Positions 1-8,393 of a DNA stretch of 32,486 nucleotides are shown here, in pieces. Under the pieces are notes generated by a model. It saw nothing but the letters and a program-made list of their open reading frames with translations. It did not search any database and was not told where the DNA came from. This DNA is from Pseudomonadota bacterium (GTDB lineage: Bacteria > Pseudomonadota > Gammaproteobacteria > Burkholderiales > Burkholderiaceae_E): contig JAKPAM010000028.1 in NCBI GenBank assembly GCA_029779435.1, positions 1-32,486 on the forward strand, in the 5' to 3' direction. Position numbers and translations under genes: made by a program. Numbering within the stretch: position 1 is the first letter of the stretch; each line of letters begins with the position of its first letter.

Positions 1-142
1 CCACCCAGCCTTCGATCTCGGAAGGTGGCAGATCGTAGGCTCGGCTGGCCTCGGCCACCGTCGTCTTGCCCTGGATGATCTCCAGCACTAATGCGGTCTT
101 GCGCTTGGCAGTCCAGCGCTTGATGTCTTCGTCCATCAACAT
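1..142 (-). CDS. IS3-type transposase OrfA, N-terminal part (runs off the left edge)
   Basis: The minus strand reads MLMDEDIKRWTAKRKTALVL and continues open to the window edge, so only about 47 residues are visible. The basic start followed by a predicted helix-turn-helix (EASRAYDLPPSEIEGWV) is the pattern of the DUF1153/HTH OrfA proteins of IS3-family elements, which bind the element ends and are fused to OrfB by frameshifting. Two starts are possible, at 142 and 136, two codons apart. It is the first of several insertion-sequence remnants in the first 1.6 kb. Whether the element is complete to the left cannot be seen. Confidence 0.65.
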   Translation of the reverse strand, partial: MLMDEDIKRWTAKRKTALVLEIIQGKTTVAEASRAYDLPPSEIEGWV

Positions 143-196
143 ACTCACGGTCTCGTCCTTTTAACGATAACACCTGAGCAGGAAATCTCTGGGTCA

Positions 197-292
197 TTAC
201 AAATGAAGCCTGCGATGATTGTAGAACGCTACATAGTCCTTCACCGCATGATGAAGCTCATGGTCGGAATCGAACCGGCGGCGGTGATACAT
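197..292 (-). pseudogene. Transposase C-terminal remnant (integrase-core type)
   Basis: On the minus strand an open frame reads [19 protein letters not shown], then [11 protein letters not shown] and a TAA stop at 199-197. The FYNHRRLH block is typical of the end of the rve integrase core in IS3- and IS481-type transposases, where it is normally followed by a LGYxTP-like segment. Here it stops right after LHL, so the real C-terminus is missing. The upstream part is cut off at about 292, where the left end of another element (next entries) begins. This is a fragment without function. Confidence 0.5.
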
Positions 293-353
293 TGTGAAAG
301 CTACGACTTGATCTGACATATCCTAGCCCGAAGAGGCGACAAGGAGAAGTCAG
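293..353 (+). mobile_element. Left end of an IS481-like element
   Basis: A TGTGAAAG run at 293-300 begins a short non-coding stretch directly ahead of the truncated IS481-type transposase frame, with a good ribosome-binding site (AAGGAGA, about 340-346) before its ATG at 354. This is the layout expected of the left terminal region of an IS481-type element. No matching right end was found in the window, so the element is broken. Confidence 0.4.
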
Positions 354-483
354 ATGACCCAGGAACAGAAGATCATCAAGAACAAGCTCGGATTGCTGAA
401 GCTGGCGCAGACGCTGGGCAGCGTGTCCGAAGCATGCAAGGTGCTGGGCTTCAGCTGAGATAGTTTTTATCGGTTCAAGGAGC
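354..483 (+). pseudogene. IS481-family transposase, 5' fragment with a nonsense codon
   Basis: From ATG 354 the frame reads MTQEQKIIKNKLGLLKLAQT and continues SVSEACKVLGFS, then a TGA at 456-458, then DSFYRFKELH. IS481-type transposases have a helix-turn-helix of the kind EACKVMGYSRDTFYRFKELY here, so the TGA most likely replaces an Arg codon (CGA to TGA). Homology ends at about 483, where the sequence passes directly into a GFA-family gene in another frame. The 34-residue product would carry part of a DNA-binding domain only, so this is a dead fragment. Confidence 0.65.
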
Positions 484-825
484 TACACCGGATCTTGCCA
501 CTGTGGAGCCGTTGAATTTACCGTAATCGGTAATCTGCCAACCGAAGCGATCAGTTGCAACTGTTCGTATTGCCGGCGCAAGGGGTTGCTGCTGACGTTT
601 GTCCCTGCAGACAATTTCACCTTGGACCACGGCGAAGATGCAACCATCACTTACCTGTTCAACAAGCACATAATTCGCCACCGCTTCTGCAAGACCTGCG
701 GCGCCCAGCCTTTTGCCGAAGGCGAGATGGATGGGAAGGCCATTTGGGCAGTGAATTTGCGCTGCGTACCTGCCGCGAATCTCGATGCGCTGAAGCTGAA
801 CAAGTTCGACGGGGCCAGCCGCTGA
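484..825 (+). pseudogene. GFA-family (CENP-V/GFA domain) protein lacking its own start
   Basis: The frame opening at 484 reads YTGSCHCGAVEFTVIG, then ISCNCSYCRRKG, then HRFCKTCGAQPF, and ends at TGA 823-825. These are the zinc-binding cysteine motifs of the GFA/CENP-V family (CxCG, CxxC and a later CxxC), whose founding member was described as glutathione-dependent formaldehyde activating. Family members usually begin a few residues before YTGSCHCG. Here that start has been replaced by the IS481-like fragment. The first ATG in frame is 586, which would lose the first two cysteine motifs. About 113 residues remain, against roughly 115-135 in intact members, so nearly all of the domain survives. 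It could still be translated if a non-ATG start upstream is used. Confidence 0.6.
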
Positions 826-1320
826 CGTCGCGGTTCGCCTTCGCTGGTCCTTTGCTGGCTGAACCTCTTGCAAAAGGCAGAGCCATACGACCACATAGGG
901 ATATCCGAACACGTTACTTCGCAGCCGTCATAGTTTTGGGGATGCAGTCATCATGGCAAATGCTATCCGGCTCGCTATCCCTCTGGGGCGAGAGGCAGAG
1001 CGCAAGGATGATGGCTTAGGCTTGCTTGTCGAGGTCTTCGAGCTCGGGCGCGTTGACGTGACCCCGAGGCTAGTTGCTGCTCATGACCCGCCTAGGCAGA
1101 AGTTGACCGCTCGCGTCAGAGATCCAAGGGCCGAAGGCGCGCACTCGAGCGCGTCGACGCTCTCCGATTCGCCTTTGCTCGCTGCCCGAACCGGGCGATA
1201 TCTCGCTCAAGTGCTCGAACGTACGCTCCAGAGGCGCGAGCATGCGAGGCAGCCATCGGGTCTTTCGGCATAGGTAGCGAGATGCAGCCTAGCCGGCGCT
1301 CCCCGAGCGTAAGTACACCG
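826..1320. other. Gene-free stretch, no recognisable content
   Basis: About 500 bases between the GFA remnant and an IS3 remnant. Short open frames exist on both strands, but none has recognisable motifs, a convincing ribosome-binding site or the third-position GC bias of the genes further right. It is probably decayed DNA between old insertions. Confidence 0.5.
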
Positions 1321-1420
1321 CAAAGGGCCATGAATCGCAGGCTGCATTCCGCACTGGGATATCGATCACCGATAGAGTTCGAACGACAGTGCGCATAACG
1401 ATGGGGTGTCCACTTTTCCG
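1321..1420 (+). mobile_element. IS3-family OrfB tail plus right terminal repeat
   Basis: The frame reads NRRLHSALGYRSPIEFERQC-A and stops at TAA 1396-1398. NRRRLHSALGYRSPxEFE is the classic C-terminal block of IS3-family OrfB (integrase-core transposase). Directly after the stop comes TGTCCACTTTTCCG (1407-1420), which matches the type of terminal inverted repeat seen at IS3-family right ends. Only the last 25 codons or so remain. No left half is visible, so an IS3 element once ended here and the rest was deleted. Confidence 0.65.
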
Positions 1421-1484
1421 TAGGAACTCTCTCACGCCAACTGATTCGCTAGGCAAACGGTAAGCACCCCGAGCGCCGGGGCAG

Positions 1485-1571
1485 GCCGATATCGAGCAGT
1501 TCCTATCGCACTTGGCCAATCACAGGAACGTCTCCGCCTCGGCGCACAAGCGGGCGTTGTACGCCATCACG
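1485..1571 (+). pseudogene. Tyrosine recombinase fragment (core-binding domain)
   Basis: The plus strand reads ADIEQFLSHLANHRNVSASA, then HKRALYAIT. This matches the SAM-like core-binding domain of integron and phage tyrosine recombinases, where (V/I)xxFLxxLAxxRxVSASTxxxAL is conserved. Neither the start nor the catalytic Arg/His/Tyr domain is present, and the frame loses similarity after about 1571, just before the end of fadH. It is a scrap left from an integrase gene. Confidence 0.5.
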
Positions 1572-1615
1572 TCAGCACACCGATCACCGGGCGCCCACCC
1601 TTCACGCCACCGACC

Positions 1616-3745
<2,130 letters not shown>

Positions 3746-3767
3746 TCAGCCGTGGCGCACCGTGTAA

Positions 3768-3781
3768 TGCAACTTGTTGCA
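3768..3781. promoter_or_regulatory. Palindromic operator ahead of fadH
   Basis: TGCAAC-TT-GTTGCA is a perfect 6+6 inverted repeat with a two-base centre. It covers the predicted transcription start of the fadH promoter, an ideal place for a repressor. A related TTGCAAC word recurs at 3810-3816, inside the -35 element, and may be a second half-site. It does not match the GAAAC-N4-GTTTC type of site known for PsrA. The regulator is unknown. Confidence 0.55.
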
Positions 3782-3786
3782 ATAGA

Positions 3787-3815
3787 ACTATAGAGAGCCG
3801 TCCCGGGGATTGCAA
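3787..3815 (-). promoter_or_regulatory. Sigma-70 promoter of fadH
   Basis: On the minus strand TTGCAA (3815-3810) and TATAGT (3792-3787) are separated by exactly 17 bases, with 4/6 and 5/6 matches to consensus. Transcription would begin near 3780 and give a leader of roughly 110 bases before the fadH ATG at 3667. The local sequence is AT-rich against a very GC-rich background, which strengthens the call. Confidence 0.6.
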
Positions 3816-3902
3816 CGGTGCCGAAGAGGTCCGATGGGCGAAACCGGATCCGCCGTGGCGATCGCCTCGATTGCCCTTTGCCGGGACTCACGGGGGCTCG
3901 AT

Positions 3903-4712
3903 CTATAAGGCGACAGGCCCCAACCGCGTCTGCCGCACGAACGCGGACGGCGGCATGCCGAAGCACTTGCGGAACGCGGTCGCGTAGGCGCTATGGCTGT
4001 CGTAGCCGCTGTCCAGCGCCACCTGCAGCACAGGCGCGCCGTTCAGCAGCGCCGGCAGCGAGAACATCAGGCGCTGCTGCTGGCGCCAGCGGCCGAACGT
4101 CATGCCGGTGCCGCGCAGGAAGTGCCGGTGGAAGGTCTTGGCGCTCATCGCCAGCGTGGCGGCCCACGCGTCGGCGCCACGCGCATCGGCGGGGTCGTCG
4201 GCCAGCGCCTGGCACACGGCGCCGATGCGCGGATCGTCGGGCCAGGGCAGGTGCACGGGCAACGCGTGGCCGGCCGCCAGCTCTTCGAGCAACAGTGCGG
4301 CCAGCAGTTCGTCGCGCCGCGACCCTGCGGCGTCGGGCGCCCATCGGGCCGCCTGCGCGATCAGTTCTCGAAGCAACGGGGTGACCGGGATCACGCAGTC
4401 GGCCGGCGGCAGCGGCGCGGCGGCCCGCGCCTCGATGAAGACGCCGTGGACGGCGACCCGGCCATGCATGACGAGCCGATGCGCGACATCCTGGCGCAGC
4501 CAGACGGCCGTCGTCGGCGGCACGAGCCAGCTTCCGCCCTCGGTCTCGACACGCAGCACGCCCTGCGCCGCATACAGCAACTGGCATCGGCGATGGCGGT
4601 GCCAGTCGATCGCGTGCCCAACCGGATAGTGCGCGCTCATGCCGGTGACGGCCCGCGCGGCGGCGTCGTGCGCACGGTGCGTGGCGCGTTCGATGTCGTC
4701 GGCGTGGCGCAT
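3903..4712 (-). CDS. AraC-family transcriptional regulator (cupin + HTH, NimR-like)
   Basis: The 269 residues have an N-terminal cupin sensor (about 25-110, with HRHRRCQLLYAAQGVLRV and the WLVPPTTAVWLRQDVAH block) and a C-terminal double helix-turn-helix (about 170-262, with MSAKTFHRHFLRGTGMTFGR and YDSHSAYATAFRKCFG). This arrangement and length resemble E. coli NimR (YeaM) and related one-component regulators, which usually control a neighbouring transporter or enzyme gene. It is divergent from leuA and upstream of fadH in the same direction, with 235 bases and a fadH promoter between them. Its target cannot be told from sequence; leuA, fadH or itself are candidates. No effector can be proposed. 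Confidence 0.85.
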   Translation of the reverse strand: MRHADDIERATHRAHDAAARAVTGMSAHYPVGHAIDWHRHRRCQLLYAAQGVLRVETEGGSWLVPPTTAVWLRQDVAHRLVMHGRVAVHGVFIEARAAAPLPPADCVIPVTPLLRELIAQAARWAPDAAGSRRDELLAALLLEELAAGHALPVHLPWPDDPRIGAVCQALADDPADARGADAWAATLAMSAKTFHRHFLRGTGMTFGRWRQQQRLMFSLPALLNGAPVLQVALDSGYDSHSAYATAFRKCFGMPPSAFVRQTRLGPVAL

Positions 4713-4786
4713 GGCGGCGAGGAGGAAGTGTCCAGATCGGGCAAGGGTCTGTCCATTCTCCTACAGCAGGCCGTCCCTCGGGAACT

Positions 4787-4803
4787 TATGATGCGGACAT
4801 CAT
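4787..4803 (+). promoter_or_regulatory. Possible leuA -10 element overlapping a small palindrome
   Basis: TATGAT at 4787-4792 is a good -10 hexamer, and ATGATG-CGGA-CATCAT (4788-4803) is a perfect inverted repeat that overlaps it. No convincing -35 hexamer lies at the right distance, so the promoter may need an activator such as the divergent AraC-type protein. Transcription from here would give leuA a leader of about 200 bases. Confidence 0.35.
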
Positions 4804-4924
4804 GCGTTCGCCCTCTTCAATGCGGATACCGCCGCTATCGCTATCGCCGCGCCTCCTGGCCATCGGTCGGGGTCGGCGCGCGGGCTCGCGGGCTCACGCG
4901 GCGATCCATCCTGATTCCCCCTGA
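4802..4924 (+). CDS. Possible leucine-rich leader peptide of leuA
   Basis: A 40-codon frame begins at ATG 4802 (a second ATG is at 4820) and ends at TGA 4922-4924. Its central part reads IPPLSLSPRLLAIG, with four Leu codons within eight codons (CTA, CTA, CTC, CTG). CTA is a codon that GC-rich genes like these rarely use, and it is also the codon used in the E. coli leuL leader. The stop lies at the left foot of the branched structure described in the next entry, 75 bases before leuA. This layout would suit translation-coupled attenuation. Against it, there is no strong ribosome-binding site and no U-run terminator, and random open frames are common at this GC content. Confidence 0.3.
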   Translation: MRSPSSMRIPPLSLSPRLLAIGRGRRAGSRAHAAIHPDSP

Positions 4925-4967
4925 CCCCGACCCCGTCAGCGCTTATCGCGAGCGCAGGGGAATCAGG
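4910..4967 (+). promoter_or_regulatory. Branched hairpin (three-way junction) in the leuA leader
   Basis: CCTGATTCCCC (4910-4920) and GGGGAATCAGG (4957-4967) are a perfect 11-bp inverted repeat. Within the 36 bases between them are two further small stems: CTGAC/GTCAG (4921-4925 with 4935-4939) and CGCT/AGCG (4940-4943 with 4951-4954). The three together would fold into a three-way junction ending 32 bases before the leuA ATG. No U-run follows, so it does not look like a classic terminator. It may be an attenuator part, an RNA regulatory element or a DNA operator. Confidence 0.45.
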
Positions 4968-4999
4968 CGTACATCGCCGATTCCCTTATGGAGGTCATC

Positions 5000-6658
5000 A
5001 TGCTGGCGCAGCCGCATACCAAGTATCCGCCCTTCCCTTCGATCGTGATGCCGGACCGGCAATGGCCGAGCCGTTCGCTGACGCGCACGCCGACCTGGCT
5101 GTCCACCGATCTGCGCGACGGCAACCAGGCGTTGTTCGAGCCGATGAACCGCGAGCACAAGCTGCGGCTGTTCGACGAACTCGTGCGCATCGGATTCAAG
5201 GAGATCGAGATCGGTTTTCCGTCGTCGTCGCAGACGGACTTCGACTTCGCGCGCAACCTGGTCGATTCGGGCCGCATCCCGGCCAACGTGACGCCGATGG
5301 TGATCACGCAGCTTCGCGAGGGCCTGATCGCGCAGACGGTGCGCAGCGTACAGGGCGCGCGCCGCGTGATCGTGCACCTGTACAACGCGATCGCGCCGGT
5401 CTGGCGCGAGGTCGTCTTCGGCATGACAGTGCCGCAGATCGTCGATCTGGTTGTGCATCACGTGGCGCTGCTGCGCAGGCTCGTCGACGCGCAGCCGCAG
5501 ACCGAGTGGGTGCTGCAGTATTCGCCCGAGACGTTCTGCATGGCAGAACTGGACGTGTCGCTGGCGGTATGCAACGCGGCGATCGAGGCCTGGGACGCGG
5601 GGCCGAGACGGCCGATGATCATCAACCTGCCGACGACGGTCGAGGTCGCGACGCCGAACGTCTTCGCGGACCAGATCGAATGGATGGACCGGCGGCTGGC
5701 GCGGCGCGAACACATCGTGCTGTCCGTGCATCCGCACAATGATCGCGGCACCGGCGTGGCGTGCGCGGAGCAGGCGATGCTGGCCGGCGCGCAGCGCGTC
5801 GAAGGCTGCCTGTTCGGCAACGGCGAGCGCAGCGGCAATCTCGACGTGGTGACGCTGGCGCTGAACCTGTATACGCAGGGCATCTCGCCCGGCCTGGACC
5901 TGTCCGACCTGGGCGCGGTGGCGCGCATCGCCGAGGCATGCACGGCACTGCCGATCCATCCGCGCCATCCTTATGCGGGCGATCTGGTCTTCACGGCGTT
6001 CTCGGGCTCGCACCAGGATGCGATCGCGAAAGGGTTCGCCGCGCAGCAAGCCGGCCAACCCTGGCGCGTTCCCTACCTGCCGATCGATCCGGCCGACATC
6101 GGCCGCACTTATGACGGCATCGTTCGCGTCAACAGCCAGTCCGGCAAGGGCGGCATCGCTTTCCTGCTGAAGCGCGATCATGGTGTCGAGATGCCGCGGC
6201 GGATGCAGGTGGAGTTCAGCGCGATCATCCAGAAGATGGCCGACGCCAGCGAGACCGAGCTGAGCAGCCGGACGCTGTGGCAGGTGTTCGAGAAAACCTA
6301 TCTGCGCCCGGCCGCGTCGCCGGCCTGTCCTCGCTACCTGTCGCATCGTTGCGAGGCCGTCCCCCGCGGCCAGCGCGTGATGATCGACGTCGAGTGGCCC
6401 GACGGCCGCGTCGGCACGCTCGAAGGCACCGGCCGCGGCACGCTGGAGGCGGCCGTCGACGCGCTCGGCATGCCGCTGCGGATCGATGCCTACGAGGAAC
6501 GCGCGCTGCGATCCGGCAATGATGCGCAGGCGCTGGCGATCATCGAGGCCGCGGTGCCGCACGAACCCGGTTCGCGTTTCGGCGCCGGCCGCCATGCGGA
6601 CGTCGCGACGGCGGCGGTGCTGGCGGTGTTCAACGCCGCGAGCCGGCTCGCGGGCTGA
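5000..6658 (+). CDS. leuA: 2-isopropylmalate synthase (LeuA, type 2)
   Basis: Condenses acetyl-CoA with 2-ketoisovalerate to 2-isopropylmalate, the first committed step of leucine synthesis; cytosolic. The 552-residue protein has the HMGL-like TIM barrel with STDLRDGNQAL (35-45), the metal ligands HPHNDRG (244-250) and GNGERSGNLD (273-282). A linker and a C-terminal LeuA regulatory (dimer) domain follow, with GRVGTLEGTGRGTLEAAVDAL. The start is placed at 5000, not the ATG at 4988, because GGAGG (4990-4994) sits five bases before 5000 and overlaps the earlier ATG. The length and the KYPPFP...PDRQWPSR opening are those of the longer LeuA type (about 550-570 residues). Leucine feedback would act through the C-terminal domain. 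The leader upstream is unusual (see leader entries). Confidence 0.93.
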   Translation: MLAQPHTKYPPFPSIVMPDRQWPSRSLTRTPTWLSTDLRDGNQALFEPMNREHKLRLFDELVRIGFKEIEIGFPSSSQTDFDFARNLVDSGRIPANVTPMVITQLREGLIAQTVRSVQGARRVIVHLYNAIAPVWREVVFGMTVPQIVDLVVHHVALLRRLVDAQPQTEWVLQYSPETFCMAELDVSLAVCNAAIEAWDAGPRRPMIINLPTTVEVATPNVFADQIEWMDRRLARREHIVLSVHPHNDRGTGVACAEQAMLAGAQRVEGCLFGNGERSGNLDVVTLALNLYTQGISPGLDLSDLGAVARIAEACTALPIHPRHPYAGDLVFTAFSGSHQDAIAKGFAAQQAGQPWRVPYLPIDPADIGRTYDGIVRVNSQSGKGGIAFLLKRDHGVEMPRRMQVEFSAIIQKMADASETELSSRTLWQVFEKTYLRPAASPACPRYLSHRCEAVPRGQRVMIDVEWPDGRVGTLEGTGRGTLEAAVDALGMPLRIDAYEERALRSGNDAQALAIIEAAVPHEPGSRFGAGRHADVATAAVLAVFNAASRLAG

Positions 6659-6724
6659 TCGGCAGCCACGCCGGCCCCTGTTGCCGTCCCTTGTTGCCGC
6701 CCCCTGTCGCCCTGCCATCCCTGG

Positions 6725-6781
6725 TTGCCGGCCCCAGCTGGCGGCCGCTATAACAGGCCGTCCGTCATGCGATCGACGGAC
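6725..6781 (+). promoter_or_regulatory. Promoter and start-site hairpin ahead of the aldehyde dehydrogenase
   Basis: TTGCCG (6725-6730) and TATAAC (6749-6754) are 18 bases apart, a plausible sigma-70 promoter with transcription starting near 6761. An inverted repeat GTCCGTC/GACGGAC (6760-6766 with 6775-6781) lies on the start site and could be an operator. The upstream bases 6675-6730 contain loose repeats of a CCCTGTTGCCG-like word. Confidence 0.45.
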
Positions 6782-6793
6782 CAGCGCGGTACG

Positions 6794-6822
6794 GCGGTTC
6801 GGGCGGCAACGTGCCGAACCGC
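6794..6822 (+). promoter_or_regulatory. Nine-bp hairpin in the aldehyde dehydrogenase 5' leader
   Basis: GCGGTTCGG (6794-6802) and CCGAACCGC (6814-6822) form a perfect 9-bp stem with an 11-base loop. It lies between the predicted start of transcription and the ribosome-binding site. It may be a second operator or an RNA stem; sequence alone cannot decide. Confidence 0.35.
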
Positions 6823-6868
6823 GCGCCCGGCACTACTATCGGAGCCATCCATCATCGGAGAAGGAGCC

Positions 6869-8344
6869 ATGGAAACCTACCAGCATTTCATCGACGGACA
6901 ATACGTGGACCCGGTGGGAGGCGAGTGGATGTACACCGTCAACCCCTATGACGGCCAAGCGTGGGCGCGTATTCCCAAAGGCTGCGAACGCGACGTCGAT
7001 CGCGCGGTCCAGGCGGCCAAGCGGGCGATGACGTCGGGCCCGTACGCGAGCATGACCCCCACTCAGCGGGGAAAACTGATGGTGCGGCTGGCGGACCTCG
7101 TGGCGGCGAACGCGCAGCGGCTCGCCGAGATCGAAGTCCGCGACAACGGCAAGCTGTATTCGGAGATGAAAGGGCAACTCGACTATCACCCCGAATGGTG
7201 GCGCTACTACGGCGGGCTCGCCGACAAGCTCGAAGGCGCGGTCATGCCGATCGACAAGCCGGACCACTTCGCGTTCACGTCTCACGAGCCGGTGGGTGTG
7301 GTCGGGGCGTTGACCGCGTGGAACTCGCCGCTGCTGTTCATCGCCTGGAAATGCGCGCCGGCCATCGCCGCCGGTTGCGCGGTGGTGGTCAAGCCCTCGG
7401 AGTTCGCTTCGGCGTCGACGCTGGCGTTCGCAGCGCTGACCCGGGAAGCCGGGTTTCCGGATGGCGTCTTCAACGTCGTGGCCGGGCTCGGCACGACGGT
7501 CGGTGCGGCGCTCGTCGATCATCCGGACGTCGCGAAGATCACGTTCACCGGTTCCGATACGACCGGCGCCCGGATCTACGCGCAGGCGGCCAGGACGATG
7601 AAGCGCGTGACGCTGGAACTGGGCGGCAAGTCTCCGAACATCGTGTTCGACGACTGCGACCTGGACAAGGCGGCCGCAGGCGTCATCTCGGGGATCTTCG
7701 CGGCGACCGGCCAGACCTGCATCGCGGGCTCCCGGCTGCTGGTGCAGAACGCGATCAAGGACGCCTTCACCGAACGCGTGGCGACACTCGGCGCGACCGC
7801 GCGGCGAGGCGATCCGATGAAGGCGGACACCAATATCGGGCCGGTCACCACGCCTCCGCAGTATCAGAAGATCCTCGACTACATCGACATCGCCCGTCGC
7901 GAGGGCGCGCGCTGCATCCTGGGGGGCAAGCCGGCGACCGACATGCCCGGCGGCCAGTTCGTCGAACCGACGATCTTCGTCGACGTGAAGCCGGACATGC
8001 GGATCGCGCGCGAGGAAGTCTTCGGCCCGGTGCTGTCGATCATCGGCTTCGACGATGAAGCGGACGCCATCCGGATCGCGAACGACACGATCTACGGGCT
8101 GGCCGCCGGCGTCTGGACCGAGAACATCGGCCGCGCGATACGGGTCTCCCGCGCGATCAGGGCCGGCACCGTCTGGGTGAACACGTATCGCGCGATCAGC
8201 TACATGATGCCTTTCGGCGGCATGAAGCAGTCGGGCATCGGGCGCGAGAGCGGCATCGAGTCGATCCGCAGCTATCTGGAAACCAAAAGCACGCTGATCT
8301 CGTTCGCGCAGGGCGCGCCGGGCAATCCGTTCGTCATGCGTTGA
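6869..8344 (+). CDS. NAD(P)-dependent aldehyde dehydrogenase
   Basis: Oxidises an aldehyde to a carboxylic acid with NAD(P)+. The 491-residue protein has all family marks: the transition-state Asn in TAWNSPLL (Asn152), the cofactor-site block FTGSDTTGARI, the general base Glu250 in LELGGKSPN, and the catalytic Cys284 in ATGQTCIAGSRL. The start at 6869 is chosen because GGAGAAGGAG (6857-6866) precedes it and METYQHFIDGQYVDP is a normal family N-terminus; an upstream in-frame start at 6725 overlaps the promoter. The substrate is not evident. Its neighbours, a 3-hydroxyacid dehydrogenase and an acyl-CoA ligase, suggest a catabolic route in which an alcohol or hydroxy acid is oxidised and then activated with CoA. 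Confidence 0.9.
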   Translation: METYQHFIDGQYVDPVGGEWMYTVNPYDGQAWARIPKGCERDVDRAVQAAKRAMTSGPYASMTPTQRGKLMVRLADLVAANAQRLAEIEVRDNGKLYSEMKGQLDYHPEWWRYYGGLADKLEGAVMPIDKPDHFAFTSHEPVGVVGALTAWNSPLLFIAWKCAPAIAAGCAVVVKPSEFASASTLAFAALTREAGFPDGVFNVVAGLGTTVGAALVDHPDVAKITFTGSDTTGARIYAQAARTMKRVTLELGGKSPNIVFDDCDLDKAAAGVISGIFAATGQTCIAGSRLLVQNAIKDAFTERVATLGATARRGDPMKADTNIGPVTTPPQYQKILDYIDIARREGARCILGGKPATDMPGGQFVEPTIFVDVKPDMRIAREEVFGPVLSIIGFDDEADAIRIANDTIYGLAAGVWTENIGRAIRVSRAIRAGTVWVNTYRAISYMMPFGGMKQSGIGRESGIESIRSYLETKSTLISFAQGAPGNPFVMR

Positions 8345-8352
8345 GCGCGGGC

Positions 8353-8386
8353 GGGCGGCGCGATCGGAACCCGGATCCAGCCGCCC
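8353..8386. terminator. Possible two-way terminator between convergent genes
   Basis: GGGCGGC (8353-8359) and GCCGCCC (8380-8386) can pair across the 49-base gap between the convergent aldehyde dehydrogenase and the 3-hydroxyisobutyrate-dehydrogenase-like gene. There is no T-run on either side, so it is a weak call made mainly on position. Confidence 0.3.
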
Positions 8387-8393
8387 ACCTGCC

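Noticed and set aside
953..1273. A 106-codon open frame in the left region
   Set aside because: No recognisable motif, no ribosome-binding site and codon use unlike the real genes; it lies in decayed DNA between mobile-element remnants.
1485..1571. A working integron integrase or prophage
   Set aside because: Only about 29 codons of the core-binding domain remain; no catalytic domain, attI or cassette array is present.
4910..4967. Classic Rho-independent terminator upstream of leuA
   Set aside because: The 11-bp stem is strong but the loop is 36 bases and no U-run follows; it is better described as a branched leader structure.
4943..6718. A 591-codon open frame on the minus strand
   Set aside because: It lies antisense to leuA, is Arg/His/Asp/Ala-rich with no motifs, and is explained by the high third-position GC of the real gene.
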